A DNA stretch of 64,000 nt, taken from assembly GCF_018860155.1 (NCBI RefSeq), contig NZ_JAHKNI010000019.1, positions 1 through 64,000 of the forward strand. Reading direction: 5' to 3'. Position numbers and translations under genes: made by a program. The notes under the pieces were generated by a model. That model did no database searches. It saw nothing but the letters and a program-made list of their open reading frames with translations, and was not told where the DNA came from. Shown here piece by piece: positions 34,398 through 43,050 of this stretch. Position 1 is the stretch's first letter. Every line of letters starts with the position of its first letter. This DNA comes from Nocardia albiluteola (GTDB taxonomy: Bacteria; Actinomycetota; Actinomycetes; Mycobacteriales; Mycobacteriaceae).

Positions 34398-35093
34398 TTA
34401 CGAGACGCTAGACAGGTGCACCGTGTGGGCGACCGCCGTCACCTGGAGCCCGTCGGGGCCCGGCTGGATGGCTGTGAGCTGGGCGCCCAGCGGGAGCTGC
34501 TGCAGCGGCACGGTGAAGGCGAGGGTCCGGCGCAACAGCGACAGCGGTATCGACGGCCCGCCCGCCGCGGCCTGCACCGAGACCGGGGTGACCTGGATGC
34601 CGTTCGCGGTCGGTGCGACGGTGACGACAACCGTTGCGGGAATGGAGATTCCCTCGACCTTGAAGGTGCCGATGACATGCAGCCCGTCCGCGCCGTTGGT
34701 GATCGACTGCACACCCGAGGGTGCGTAGCCGCGGACGGTGTCGTAGGGAACCACAGCCGTCGCCGACGCCGTCGCCGCGACGAAGTTCGAGGTCCGGTTG
34801 TGGAGTACGTCGGCCAGGGGCGCGGTGACGTCGGTCAGGGTGACATCGAGGTCGCGGACGGAGATCCGCTGGTCGCTCCAGGTGCCGACACGCACGTCGA
34901 TGTGGTGGTAGCTGCCGTTCACGGCCTGCGTCAGGAACGGGATGCCGCCGATGGTGACGCCCGGCTGGGACGGGAGGTTGTACTCGGCGGCGACCCTGCG
35001 GCCGATCTCGTTCTGTGCCAGCACGACGCCGACTCGGTCGCCGACGACCAGCGCGATTCCCAGCACGATGATCAATATCAGCAAAGCCCGCAT
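34398..35093 (-). CDS. LmeA-like DUF2993 lipid-binding protein
   Basis: The 231-residue protein begins with a single hydrophobic anchor (MRALLILIIVLGIALVVGD). A DUF2993 domain follows, with VTIGGIPFLTQAVNGSYHHI and the typical VRDLDVTLTDVTAPLAD. Its mycobacterial relative LmeA binds phospholipid in the periplasm and affects mannan/lipoglycan elongation. It is in the same orientation as the methyltransferase gene upstream (40-base gap). Confidence 0.8.
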   Translation of the reverse strand: MRALLILIIVLGIALVVGDRVGVVLAQNEIGRRVAAEYNLPSQPGVTIGGIPFLTQAVNGSYHHIDVRVGTWSDQRISVRDLDVTLTDVTAPLADVLHNRTSNFVAATASATAVVPYDTVRGYAPSGVQSITNGADGLHVIGTFKVEGISIPATVVVTVAPTANGIQVTPVSVQAAAGGPSIPLSLLRRTLAFTVPLQQLPLGAQLTAIQPGPDGLQVTAVAHTVHLSSVS

Positions 35094-35132
35094 GCACTCA
35101 CCCTCTCGGCCATTCCATCGTCTTGCGGGCGA

Positions 35133-35948
35133 TCATGGTCGAGTCGCGAGTCCGGCCACGCCGCCGAGGGCGAGGGTAGCCGGGATGTCGTCGGGAATCT
35201 CGTCGGGATTCCATCGGGGCAGGTCGACCAGTCCCGGTTCGATGAGATCGAATCCGTCGAACAGCGTCGCGATCTCGGCCCGCGAGCGCAGGACGGCCGC
35301 GGTGCTCGTCGACCGCGTCACCGTGTTGATCTTTGCCACGAGCTCGGGCGGACCCTCGTTGCAGGCGTGCGAAATAGCCAGATAGCTTCCGGCGCTCAAC
35401 CTTTCGCGAATTCGGTCGATAATCGCATGCGGGCCTGCCCGATCGGGGATCACGTGCAGCACGCCGAGCATCAGCACGGCCACCGGCTCTGTGAAATCGA
35501 GCAGTCCGGTCACGGCGGGATCGTCCAGGATCGGCTCGATCCGGGTGATATCGCCGCGCATGGCGGTCAGCCGGGAGTCTCCGGTCAGCAGTTGCCGTCC
35601 GATCGCCACCGCCACCGGATCGATGTCGACGTATGCCACGCGCACCCGTGGGTCGATCGCGTGTGCGATCTCGTGCACGTTGCCCGCGGTGGGAATTCCC
35701 GAACCCAGGTCCAGGAATTGGCGCACCCCTGCCTCGGCGACCAGATGTTTGACCACGCGGCGCAGGAACGCCCGGTACGCGCGGGTGGTCGCGATCAGAT
35801 CGGGATCGGTCCGGGCCAATCCGTCGGCGATCGCCCGATCGACCTCGAAATTGGCGAACCCGCCGAGTATGTAGTCGTAGATCCGCGCCACGCTCGGCGT
35901 TTCGGGGTCGATGTCCTCCGGTAGCCAGTCCGGCAGTGGAGTGCTCAT
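35133..35948 (-). CDS. S-adenosylmethionine-dependent methyltransferase (DUF574/SAM_MT type)
   Basis: The 271-residue protein has the family start DIDPETPSVARIYDYILGG. The SAM loop is FLDLGSGIPTAGNVHEIA, and the acidic strand end is VAYVDIDPVAV. The LLDFTEPVAVLMLGVLHVI segment is also typical. These genes are abundant in actinomycetes and often have no known substrate. The start at MSTPLPDW is preferred to the GTG two codons earlier. Confidence 0.85.
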   Translation of the reverse strand: MSTPLPDWLPEDIDPETPSVARIYDYILGGFANFEVDRAIADGLARTDPDLIATTRAYRAFLRRVVKHLVAEAGVRQFLDLGSGIPTAGNVHEIAHAIDPRVRVAYVDIDPVAVAIGRQLLTGDSRLTAMRGDITRIEPILDDPAVTGLLDFTEPVAVLMLGVLHVIPDRAGPHAIIDRIRERLSAGSYLAISHACNEGPPELVAKINTVTRSTSTAAVLRSRAEIATLFDGFDLIEPGLVDLPRWNPDEIPDDIPATLALGGVAGLATRP

Positions 35949-35964
35949 CCACACAGTATGGCGA

Positions 35965-36861
35965 TTATTCGGTTTCGCTGAAGTATTCGCGCAGAGTCGG
36001 CGCCACGGCCGCGGGATCTCCGCCCTCGTTCGTCTGGCTGCGGTCCGCGGGGGAGCCGTGGTCCAGGCCGTCGAGTACGACGCTGCGATGATTGGGCAGG
36101 ACTCGGTCCAGCGCGTCGAAGGCGGGGCGGATGAACGCCGGGCCCTTCTTGGTGCCGCGCAGCAGCAGCACGTCGGTCCGCAGGTCGGCGAAATCGTTCA
36201 GCCTGCCTGCCTTTTCGGCAAGGATGACGGCCTCGTAGCGCAGGGTCGGGGTCATCGCGCGCAGGGTGATCGTGCCGGGCGCGGGCGCGCGGTCCTCCTT
36301 TTTCATGGCCGCATCGATGAACGCGGCCAGCAGGCGGCGGGGCATGAATTTCATTGCCGCGGGGGCCAGGTCGAATCCGAGCATGCAGGTCACGATCGCC
36401 GCGCCGTCGCGCCCGGCGGCCAGTTCACGATCGAAGCGGGATACCCAGTCGGTGTAGGTACCCGAATCGTCCAGGAGCAGCCCGGGCTCGTAGACCGCGA
36501 GCTTCCGGATCGCCGGCAGGGTGCGCGCCGCCTCCAGGGTGATCACGCCGCTCGAGCTGATGCCGAACACTCGCTCGGCGCCGGAGACCTCGAGCATTGC
36601 CGCCAGGTCGTCTACCTCGGTGCGCAGCGAATGGTCCGCTCGGTGCGCACCGGAGGCGCCGCGTCCCCGCCGGTCCGGCAGGTAGACGGTGAACGAATCC
36701 GACAGTGCTGCAGCCAGTCCTGAGAGGCTGCGGCCGGACTGATTGCTGCCGTGCAGCAGTACCATCGCCGGGCCGGTGCCGGCGCGCAGGTAGCCGATGG
36801 TGGTGCCGTCGGCCGAGATCGTCGAGCCGGATTGAAACTCGACGGAGGTCGTGGTGGTCAT
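35965..36861 (-). CDS. Alpha/beta-hydrolase fold protein
   Basis: The 298-residue enzyme has oxyanion region VLLHGSNQSGRSL, the strand YLPDRRGRGASG, a nucleophile elbow GISSSGVI and a late histidine in LDGLDHGSPADR. GGAGCAC precedes the ATG. A 34-base nested palindrome lies 34 bases upstream but no regulator gene is adjacent. Confidence 0.8.
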   Translation of the reverse strand: MTTTTSVEFQSGSTISADGTTIGYLRAGTGPAMVLLHGSNQSGRSLSGLAAALSDSFTVYLPDRRGRGASGAHRADHSLRTEVDDLAAMLEVSGAERVFGISSSGVITLEAARTLPAIRKLAVYEPGLLLDDSGTYTDWVSRFDRELAAGRDGAAIVTCMLGFDLAPAAMKFMPRRLLAAFIDAAMKKEDRAPAPGTITLRAMTPTLRYEAVILAEKAGRLNDFADLRTDVLLLRGTKKGPAFIRPAFDALDRVLPNHRSVVLDGLDHGSPADRSQTNEGGDPAAVAPTLREYFSETE

Positions 36862-36894
36862 GAAGTGCTCCTGAGTGCATCGCGCTGTCTGGTC

Positions 36895-36928
36895 ATAGTG
36901 TGATTGAAACTAGTTTCTCTAACACTAT
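36895..36928. promoter_or_regulatory. Nested palindrome upstream of the 35965-36861 hydrolase gene (orphan operator)
   Basis: Outer arms ATAGTGT (36895-36901) and ACACTAT (36922-36928) enclose the perfect 12-base palindrome GAAACTAGTTTC (36906-36917). The size and position suit a TetR-type operator in the hydrolase promoter, but no TetR gene flanks it. Confidence 0.5.
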
Positions 36929-36994
36929 TCGTAGACGAGTATATGTCGGCGCGCGCGGATGCGCCAGTGGTGCGACAGATATGGGGCGAGATCG

Positions 36995-37288
36995 CTAGGC
37001 GAAGACCGCGAGCACGGCGGGTGCGGTCAGCGCGATGCCCAGCACGATGTTGGTGCGGCGGTGCAGGGCGAGGAAGGCGACGAATTCCCGGAGGAAGGCG
37101 GCCCCGAGGCCGGCCGCCGGCGTGACGATCCGGATCCCTTCCAGGCATACGACCACGGCGCCGTTGGTGAACAGTCCGATGCCCGCCATCAGCAGCGCCA
37201 GCCGCGACAGCACAATGAACAGGCCGAATCCGAGCGCCTCGGCGGAGGTGTGATCGATCTCGCCGCGCGACCAGATCGCCCACAGCAA
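36995..37288 (-). CDS. Small hypothetical membrane protein
   Basis: The 97-residue reading frame from a TTG start has three hydrophobic segments (GFGLFIVLSRLALLMAGIG, NGAVVVCLEGIRIVT, IVLGIALTAPAVLAVF). No stop in frame just upstream and further hydrophobic residues there (GFVFAAAATLLL) suggest the true start may be higher, but no ATG or GTG was found near. No family was recognised. Confidence 0.45.
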   Translation of the reverse strand: MLWAIWSRGEIDHTSAEALGFGLFIVLSRLALLMAGIGLFTNGAVVVCLEGIRIVTPAAGLGAAFLREFVAFLALHRRTNIVLGIALTAPAVLAVFA

Positions 37289-37513
37289 CAGCGTCGCGGC
37301 GGCGGCGAATACGAATCCTCGTGCGGCAGGCGTTGATTGGGCGTCAGCAAGACCCGCCCGGTGCGGAGGTGCAGCCGGGCGTGCGGGGGGCCGGTGCGAG
37401 CGCGACTCTCATTCGGGCACCTCCGATCCTGCGCTGTGCACCCCCGGACTGTTCCGTGGTGGTCGTGAAATCTACTGTCGCAGTGCGATCTTCAGCGCAT
37501 ATAGGTGTCGGCT

Positions 37514-37733
37514 GCGAACTCGCTGCGAGCCGCGAATCGCGAGCTTGCGGCAAACCGCACTGAGCGCATCGCGAACTGGCCGCGCGCTGGGAACTGGCTG
37601 GCCGCTTGCGAACTGGCTGTGCGCTGCGAGCTGGCTGTGTGTTGCGGACTGGTTGTGTGTTGCGGACTGGTTGTGCATCGCGGACTCGCTCCGCGCCGCA
37701 AACCGGCTGCGCGGTGCGGACTCGCTGCGCATC
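37514..37733. repeat. 18-bp minisatellite (tandem repeat array)
   Basis: Seven consecutive 18-mers fill 37608-37733, all close to GCGGACTGGCTGTGCGTT (for example GCGAGCTGGCTGTGTGTT and GCGGACTGGTTGTGCATC). Degenerate units continue upstream to 37514. The period is a multiple of three and the array is open in several frames. It lies between the small membrane ORF and the 3' end of the DedA-like gene. It shows no CRISPR features. Confidence 0.8.
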
Positions 37734-37768
37734 GCCGGCGGCGCTGCGAACCGTGAACCGGCGAGCGG

Positions 37769-38407
37769 TCAGGCGGCGATCAAGATCGGCTCGGTGAGGT
37801 CTGACGGTGTGATGTCGTAGACGGTATCGTCCGGAACGATCATCACTGCCGCCGCGACTTCCGGTGCGCCGGTAACATTCTGGTGCAGGAAGGGTCGCAT
37901 TGCCAGCATGACGACGACCGCGACGATCAACGAGATACCGAGTCCCGCAAGGGGATTGCCGGTGAACGCGCTGCCGATATAGCCGAGCATCGTGGCATAG
38001 CAGGCCCAGAGCATCGAGCCGAGCAGCGAGGTCGGGGTGAACCGGCGCAGCCTCCAGCGCAGGGATCCGGCCAGCACCGCCCCCGCGCTGCCCCCGGCGG
38101 GCAGCCAACGCGCGGCGACGAATACCGGTACACCCCAGCGCTCGGCCCGATCGACCAGCCACCCGGTCGCGCGGCCGGTCGCACGACCGCGGGAGAGCCA
38201 GGCGAGCACCCGGGCGCCGCCCCAGCGCCCGGCGGCGTAGAGCAGGTGATCGGACGCCGAACAGCCCAGTCCCGCGACGAGGATCAGCACGATCGGCGAG
38301 ACGTGTAGCACGGCGGCGAGCGCGCCCAGTCCGACCAGCGTCGGCTCCGTCGGCGCGATCGGCAGAACGGCAACCACGAATGCGGTGATCAGCGCTGCGA
38401 TGTCCAT
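37769..38407 (-). CDS. DedA-family membrane protein
   Basis: The 212-residue protein has about five hydrophobic segments and DedA/SNARE-associated landmarks: an acidic start (LPIAPTEPTLVGLGALAAV), DHLLYAAGRWGGARVLAWL, and the arginine-containing FVAARWLPAGGSAGAVLAGSL. Related proteins are thought to translocate lipids or maintain proton balance. An alternative start at 38419 adds four residues. The minisatellite begins 36 bases after its stop. Confidence 0.75.
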   Translation of the reverse strand: MDIAALITAFVVAVLPIAPTEPTLVGLGALAAVLHVSPIVLILVAGLGCSASDHLLYAAGRWGGARVLAWLSRGRATGRATGWLVDRAERWGVPVFVAARWLPAGGSAGAVLAGSLRWRLRRFTPTSLLGSMLWACYATMLGYIGSAFTGNPLAGLGISLIVAVVVMLAMRPFLHQNVTGAPEVAAAVMIVPDDTVYDITPSDLTEPILIAA

Positions 38408-38472
38408 ATGCCACAGCATGATCCCCGAGCCTGGGAGCGGGCTGCGAGCACGGTGTGGTAGTGGTCGTAGGT

Positions 38473-39186
38473 ATGGACGATCATGAACTTGCCGCCACGC
38501 TGGCCGAGGAGGCGGGCAAACTGCTGCTGGCCATCCGATCACAGGGCGGCGCGGCCGGTGACCGGCAGTCCAATGCGTTACTGCTGGAACGACTCGCACA
38601 GGCCCGGCCCGACGACGCGGTGCTGTCCGAGGAGAGCCCCGACGATGCCGCCCGCGTCGACCGCTCGCGCGTGTGGATCGTCGACCCGCTCGACGGCACC
38701 CGCGAATACGGCGAGCCGCCCCGCCCCGACTGGGCCGTGCACGTGGCGCTCGCGGTGGACGGCGAGCCGGTCGTGGGTGCGGTGGCCCTCCCGGCCGAGG
38801 ACCTGGTCCTGCGCACCGGCGTACAGCTCGAGCTCGCCCCGCCGGTTCCGGGCCCGATCCGGATGGCCGTCTCCCGTAGCAGGACCTCCCCGCGGGTGCG
38901 GCGGCTGCTGGAGACCCTCTCGGCGACCTCCGTGCCGATGGGATCGGCGGGGGTGAAGGCGATGGCCGTCGTGCGCGGCGCCGCCGACGTCTACGCCCAC
39001 TCCGGCGGCCAGTACGAATGGGATTCGTGCGCCCCCGTCGCGGTCGCCGCTGCCGCGGGCCTGCACGTCTCGCGCCTCGACGGCAGCCCCCTACGCTACA
39101 ACCGCCCCGACCCGTATCTGCCCGACCTGCTTATCTGCCGCCCGGAACTGGCCGAGCGGGTGCTGCGCGCAGTCAACGGAGGGTGA
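38473..39186 (+). CDS. cysQ: 3'(2'),5'-bisphosphate nucleotidase / inositol monophosphatase family (CysQ-like)
   Basis: The 237-residue enzyme has the Mg-binding motifs VLSEESPDD and VWIVDPLDGTREYG, plus the C-terminal GGQYEWDSCAPVAVAAAAG. CysQ recycles PAP from sulfate assimilation and sulfotransfer. It is divergent from the DedA-like gene. The start is ATG 38473 (MDDHELA); an in-frame GTG at 38455 is possible. Confidence 0.87.
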   Translation: MDDHELAATLAEEAGKLLLAIRSQGGAAGDRQSNALLLERLAQARPDDAVLSEESPDDAARVDRSRVWIVDPLDGTREYGEPPRPDWAVHVALAVDGEPVVGAVALPAEDLVLRTGVQLELAPPVPGPIRMAVSRSRTSPRVRRLLETLSATSVPMGSAGVKAMAVVRGAADVYAHSGGQYEWDSCAPVAVAAAAGLHVSRLDGSPLRYNRPDPYLPDLLICRPELAERVLRAVNGG

Positions 39187-39415
39187 AGCCGCCACCCGAG
39201 CGGAGTTCGGCCCGGGCCAAGTGAATGGCGCGCGGGGAGGGTCCCGGGGTGGCTCCGCGTTTCTGCCTGGAAGGATCGGTCCCGGAACCCCAGATCGCAG
39301 ATGCCCTGGCCGCGCAGGCTGGTCATGCGGTTCGAGTCGGCGACCCAGCTCGCGGACCAGCTGCGGATAGGTCGGTGCGCCCCGAATTTCCCACGGACAC
39401 AGGGAGGTACGACTC

Positions 39416-40450
39416 GTGAAGGCTCTGCAATATCGCACCCTCGGCGCCGCGCCGGAGGTCGTCACTGTCGCGGATCCCGAGCCGGCGCCCGGTCAGGTGT
39501 TGCTACGGGTGACCGCGGCCGGGGTCTGTCATTCCGATATCGCCGTGATGTCCTGGCCGCAGGTGCCGTTCGAGCTGCCGCTGACCCTCGGTCATGAGGG
39601 CGCGGGCACCGTCGCGGCGCTTGGCGCGGGCGTGACCGGTTTCCAGGTCGGCGACGCGGTGGTGGTGTACGGGCCCTGGGGCTGCGGAACCTGTCCGCCG
39701 TGCGCGGCGGGCAAGGAGAACTACTGCGTGCGGGCGGCGGAGCTTGGCATTCGCCCGCCCGGCCTGGGTGCGCCCGGGGCGATCGCCGAATACATGATCG
39801 TCGACGATCCGCGGCACCTGGTGCCGCTCGATGGATTGGATCCGGTGCGGACGGTACCGCTCACGGATGCCGGGCTGACGCCGTATCACGCCATCAAGCG
39901 GTCGCTGCCGAAGCTGATACCCGGGGCCACCGCGGTCGTGATCGGGGCAGGCGGGCTCGGTCACGTGGGCATCCAGCTGCTGCGTGCGTTGAGCCCGGCG
40001 CGGGTGATCGCGCTGGACGTGAGCGAAGAGAAACTGGCGCTGGCGCGCTCGGTCGGCGCGCACGAGACGGTGGTCTCCGACGAGCGCGCGGGGGCCCGGG
40101 TGCGGGAGCTGACCGGCGGCCGCGGCGCGACGGCGGTCTTCGATTTCGTCGGCGCGCCCCCGACTACGGCGACCGCCGGTGCGTGCGTGGCGATGGAGGG
40201 CGATGTGACGATCGTCGGGCTCGGCGGCGGCACCCTGCCGGTCGGGTTCGGGGCGCTGCCGTACGAGGTGAACGTCATGGCGCCGTACTGGGGCAGCCGT
40301 GGCGAGCTGATGGAGGTGCTGGACCTGGCGCGCGCGGGATCTGTCGACGTGTACGTCGAGACCTATTCGCTCGACGAGGCTCCGCTGGCCTACGAGCGGT
40401 TGCACGCGGGAAAGATCAACGGGCGCGCGGTCATTCTGCCCAACGGCTGA
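39416..40450 (+). CDS. Zinc alcohol dehydrogenase close to Rhodococcus ADH-A
   Basis: The 344-residue enzyme starts MKALQYRTLGAAPEVV and contains CHSDIAVM, LTLGHEGAGTVAALGAGVTG, VYGPWGCGTCPPCAAGKENY and a Rossmann motif VVIGAGGLGHVGIQLLRA. These are almost word for word the landmarks of the secondary-alcohol dehydrogenase ADH-A of Rhodococcus ruber. It probably interconverts secondary alcohols and ketones with NAD. The start is GTG. Confidence 0.87.
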   Translation: MKALQYRTLGAAPEVVTVADPEPAPGQVLLRVTAAGVCHSDIAVMSWPQVPFELPLTLGHEGAGTVAALGAGVTGFQVGDAVVVYGPWGCGTCPPCAAGKENYCVRAAELGIRPPGLGAPGAIAEYMIVDDPRHLVPLDGLDPVRTVPLTDAGLTPYHAIKRSLPKLIPGATAVVIGAGGLGHVGIQLLRALSPARVIALDVSEEKLALARSVGAHETVVSDERAGARVRELTGGRGATAVFDFVGAPPTTATAGACVAMEGDVTIVGLGGGTLPVGFGALPYEVNVMAPYWGSRGELMEVLDLARAGSVDVYVETYSLDEAPLAYERLHAGKINGRAVILPNG

Positions 40451-40467
40451 GCCCCCGGATCGGCTTC

Positions 40468-40496
40468 GTCCCCGGCCGCCGTGAGCGACCGGGGAC
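40468..40496. terminator. Bidirectional hairpin terminator between convergent genes
   Basis: GTCCCCGG (40468-40475) and CCGGGGAC (40489-40496) form an 8-bp stem between the ends of the convergent ADH and DoxX genes. No T-tract is present. Confidence 0.55.
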
Positions 40497-40510
40497 AAAG
40501 CGTTCTCGAA

Positions 40511-41050
40511 TTACTTGACGGCCAGGGTGATCAGCGCGGCGACCACGGCCAGTACGACGGCCGCGGCGCCCCAGAGCGCGCCCTGCCGGCGCCACGGGCG
40601 GCCGTGGTCCAGGGACAGGCGCCCCGCGCCGGTGAAGGCGATCGCGGTCACCGCGATGGCGTAGACCAGGGGCAGTTCGTAGCCCTTCGCGAAGCCCAGG
40701 TCCCAGGTCGTGTGGATCGCGTTGATCATGGTGCCCAGTGCGATGGCCGCTCCCAGCGGGGTGAGCAGGCCCAGCACCAGCAGCGCGCCGCCGGTAACCT
40801 CGGACAGCCCGGCCAGCGTCGCGAAGAAACGGCCCGGGGTGTAGCCCATCTGGCCGAAGGCCCCAGCGGTGGCCGTCAGGCCGTAGCCGCCGAACCAGCC
40901 GAAGAGCTTCTGGGTGCCGTGGACGACGAGCAGCGCGCCGAAGCCGACGCGCAGGATCAGCAGGCCGATATCGGATCCGGACGTGCCGGTGCGGGAGTCG
41001 GAGGTGGAGGCGGTATCGATCGTTTCTGCCGGGCTCGTCGTGGTGGTCAT
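40511..41050 (-). CDS. DoxX-family membrane protein
   Basis: The 179-residue protein has a polar N-terminal tail of about 25 residues and four membrane segments. The DoxX pattern is GLLILRVGFGALLVVHGTQK, FFATLAGLSEVTGGALLVLG and GTMINAIHTTWDLGF. DoxX-like proteins are linked to thiol-redox and membrane stress in mycobacteria. It may share a transcript with nothing else; the PPOX gene upstream is 163 bases away. Confidence 0.82.
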   Translation of the reverse strand: MTTTTSPAETIDTASTSDSRTGTSGSDIGLLILRVGFGALLVVHGTQKLFGWFGGYGLTATAGAFGQMGYTPGRFFATLAGLSEVTGGALLVLGLLTPLGAAIALGTMINAIHTTWDLGFAKGYELPLVYAIAVTAIAFTGAGRLSLDHGRPWRRQGALWGAAAVVLAVVAALITLAVK

Positions 41051-41213
41051 ACGGGTATCTCCTGGTGTCGGTGGTCGTCTTGGGCCATCGGCGGCGGACT
41101 AAGCGGACCGCGGTCCGATTGTACGTCGAAGAGCGTAACCGACGCTCGGTCGCGGTTATTCCGGACCGGGTGTCCAGGGAGGTTTCCGGAGTCGTCGCGG
41201 TCGGCGAGCCGGG

Positions 41214-41657
41214 CTAGGGGTTCCCGTAGACGCGCTCGGGCGTCACCAGGACGACCGCGCGGCGCTCGTCGGCCATCACCCGGTCGTATTCCTCGAAGTC
41301 GTCGTGGGTGCCGCCGGCCGCGGTGAACACCTCGCGCAGCAGCAGGCGCAGCCGTTCGGCATCGATGCCGGGCACCGGATCGTCGGGTCCGCAGATCCAG
41401 ACGGGCCCCTCGGCGGCGGCCCACTCCCAGCCGACCCGGGCGACGACGGTCATGCGCGGCCGCGCGCGCAGATTGGCCAGCTTGCGGGTGCCCCCGCGAA
41501 GCACCATGCCCACCATGCGTTCACCGGTCTGCGGATGTGCCAGCACACCGGCATTGACGAGAGTGGACTGCACGGTGCCGTCGGCCCGCGCGGTCGAGAC
41601 GACGCAGAGCCCGTGATCGCCGCCGATGAGACGGGCAAAACCAGCAAGATCGCTCAT
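41214..41657 (-). CDS. PPOX-class F420-dependent oxidoreductase
   Basis: The 147-residue split-barrel protein contains GLCVVSTARADGTVQSTLVN, GTRKLANLRARPRMTVVAR and a C-terminal DRRAVVLVTPERVYGNP-like end (ERRAVVLVTPERVYG). It belongs to the pyridoxamine-oxidase-like family whose actinobacterial members use F420. Its substrate is unknown. Confidence 0.8.
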   Translation of the reverse strand: MSDLAGFARLIGGDHGLCVVSTARADGTVQSTLVNAGVLAHPQTGERMVGMVLRGGTRKLANLRARPRMTVVARVGWEWAAAEGPVWICGPDDPVPGIDAERLRLLLREVFTAAGGTHDDFEEYDRVMADERRAVVLVTPERVYGNP

Positions 41658-41844
41658 AGCCGGAGTCTACGAGGTCCGCGGGCCACGGACCAGGCCGCGG
41701 CGACGGGCGCGATTGCCGCACTCCGACGGAAATTATGGGGCTGTCGGCGATCATCCCTGAACCCGCGCAACGGATTTCGCGCCCTGCGGCGACCGGTGTG
41801 GAACAATGCGTGCGACCCGGACAGTCCCGGAAGGCAGGCGGCAG

Positions 41845-42330
41845 GTGGCTGCTACGCAACGCATCGCGCAGGTCAGTCGCGTCGACGCGCCGATCGAGAA
41901 GGTCTGGGCGGCGATTACCTCGTTCGAGGGGATCAACGCCGAGCTGCGCCCGTACCTGCGGATGACGGTCCCGCGTGGGGCGTGCGGCCGCACCATCGCG
42001 GATGCCGAGCCGGGAATCACGCTGGGGCGCAGCTACATTCTCCTGTTCGGTGGGCTGCCGATCGACGCCGACACTATCGGAATCGCGGAAATCGACCCGG
42101 GGCGTCGCTTCCGGGAGGAGTCCACGATGGTGTCCATGCGGGTCTGGGTGCACGAGCGCGCGCTGCGAGCCCTGGACGACGGTCGCACCGAGGTGACCGA
42201 CGTGGTGCATTTCACACCCCGTGCACCCCTGGGCCTGATCCCCGGCTGGGGCTCGCTGCTGCGTTCGGCCCTGGCCTTCGTCTTCCGGCACCGGCACCGT
42301 CGATTGCAGGAGACGCTGGGCGCGGCGTAG
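41845..42330 (+). CDS. SRPBCC (START/Bet v1-like) family protein
   Basis: The protein of about 161 residues has the SRPBCC N-terminal VSRVDAPIEKVWAAITSFEG and a final long helix. The GTG at 41845 is preceded by GGAAGG, while an ATG at 41806 lacks a good site. Members bind hydrophobic ligands; nothing more specific can be said. Confidence 0.7.
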   Translation: MAATQRIAQVSRVDAPIEKVWAAITSFEGINAELRPYLRMTVPRGACGRTIADAEPGITLGRSYILLFGGLPIDADTIGIAEIDPGRRFREESTMVSMRVWVHERALRALDDGRTEVTDVVHFTPRAPLGLIPGWGSLLRSALAFVFRHRHRRLQETLGAA

Positions 42331-42388
42331 CGACGGGGTCGGTTCGCCGCGGTCTCGGTGCGTGCGTCGTCGTGGGTAGGGGTGACGT

Positions 42389-42982
42389 TCAGGTGCGCAG
42401 GACCGGGGCCAGCGTTTCGACGAGCCGGTCGGCGTAGGCCGGGTCGAGGTCGCCGCCGCTGATCAGCAGGCGGTAATAGAGGGCGCCGTAGATCAGATCG
42501 ATGACGATGTCGGCGTCGGTGCCGGCCGAGAGCTGGCCGTCGTCGATGCCCGCGGCGATCAGTTCGATCACTCCGGCACGACGGGTGTCGATGAACCGTT
42601 CGCGCAGTGCTGCGGCGAGTTCGGGATCGTGCTGTGCCGCGGCGACGAGGGCGACGAACGGGCGGCGGGCTTCGGGGGTGTTCATCAGCCGTGCGACGCG
42701 CTGAACCTGAATTCGCAGGCGGGTCAGGGCATCTCCGACCGCGGGCGCTTGCATCTGCCCGGCGAAAGCGTCGGTGAAGGCGTCCATCACCACCGCCGCT
42801 TTGGTCGGCCACCAGCGGTAGATGGTGTTCTTGCTGACTCCGGCGCGCGCGGCGATCTCGTCCATGGTCAGCCCGGGGAGTCCGCGGTCGGTCAGCAGCT
42901 CCCGCGCCGCGTCCAGGACCGCGCGGCGCGATCGTTCGCTGCGCGGTCGTCCCGGTCCGCGCGCATCGTTCTGTGCTGGCAT
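42389..42982 (-). CDS. TetR-family transcriptional repressor
   Basis: The 197-residue regulator has the TetR helix-turn-helix (LTMDEIAARAGVSKNTIYRW, then PTKAAVVMDAF) after a basic GRPRSERSRR start. The start at MPAQNDARG is chosen since an extension would cross the operator. It is divergent from the SDR gene, with a perfect 28-base palindromic operator between them. Confidence 0.88.
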   Translation of the reverse strand: MPAQNDARGPGRPRSERSRRAVLDAARELLTDRGLPGLTMDEIAARAGVSKNTIYRWWPTKAAVVMDAFTDAFAGQMQAPAVGDALTRLRIQVQRVARLMNTPEARRPFVALVAAAQHDPELAAALRERFIDTRRAGVIELIAAGIDDGQLSAGTDADIVIDLIYGALYYRLLISGGDLDPAYADRLVETLAPVLRT

Positions 42983-42998
42983 TGCGTCAGTGTAGCAG

Positions 42999-43026
42999 TT
43001 TCGATACTGTACGATCAGTATCGAAA
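42999..43026. promoter_or_regulatory. TetR operator between divergent tetR and SDR genes
   Basis: TTTCGATACTG (42999-43009) and CAGTATCGAAA (43016-43026) are exact 11-base inverted copies with a six-base spacer. It lies 16 bases from the TetR start and 24 bases before the SDR start. Confidence 0.75.
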
Positions 43027-43050
43027 AAAGAGCCTGTTGAGGAGCTTGAA

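Noticed and set aside
37514..37733. Possible CRISPR array
   Set aside because: Units are contiguous 18-mers without spacers and no cas gene is near.
37505..37820. Repeat-rich reading frames on both strands over the minisatellite (for example WLCVADWLCVADW and QPVRNTQPVRNTQ)
   Set aside because: They arise from an 18-bp tandem repeat that is open in several frames at once; none has a ribosome site or domain.
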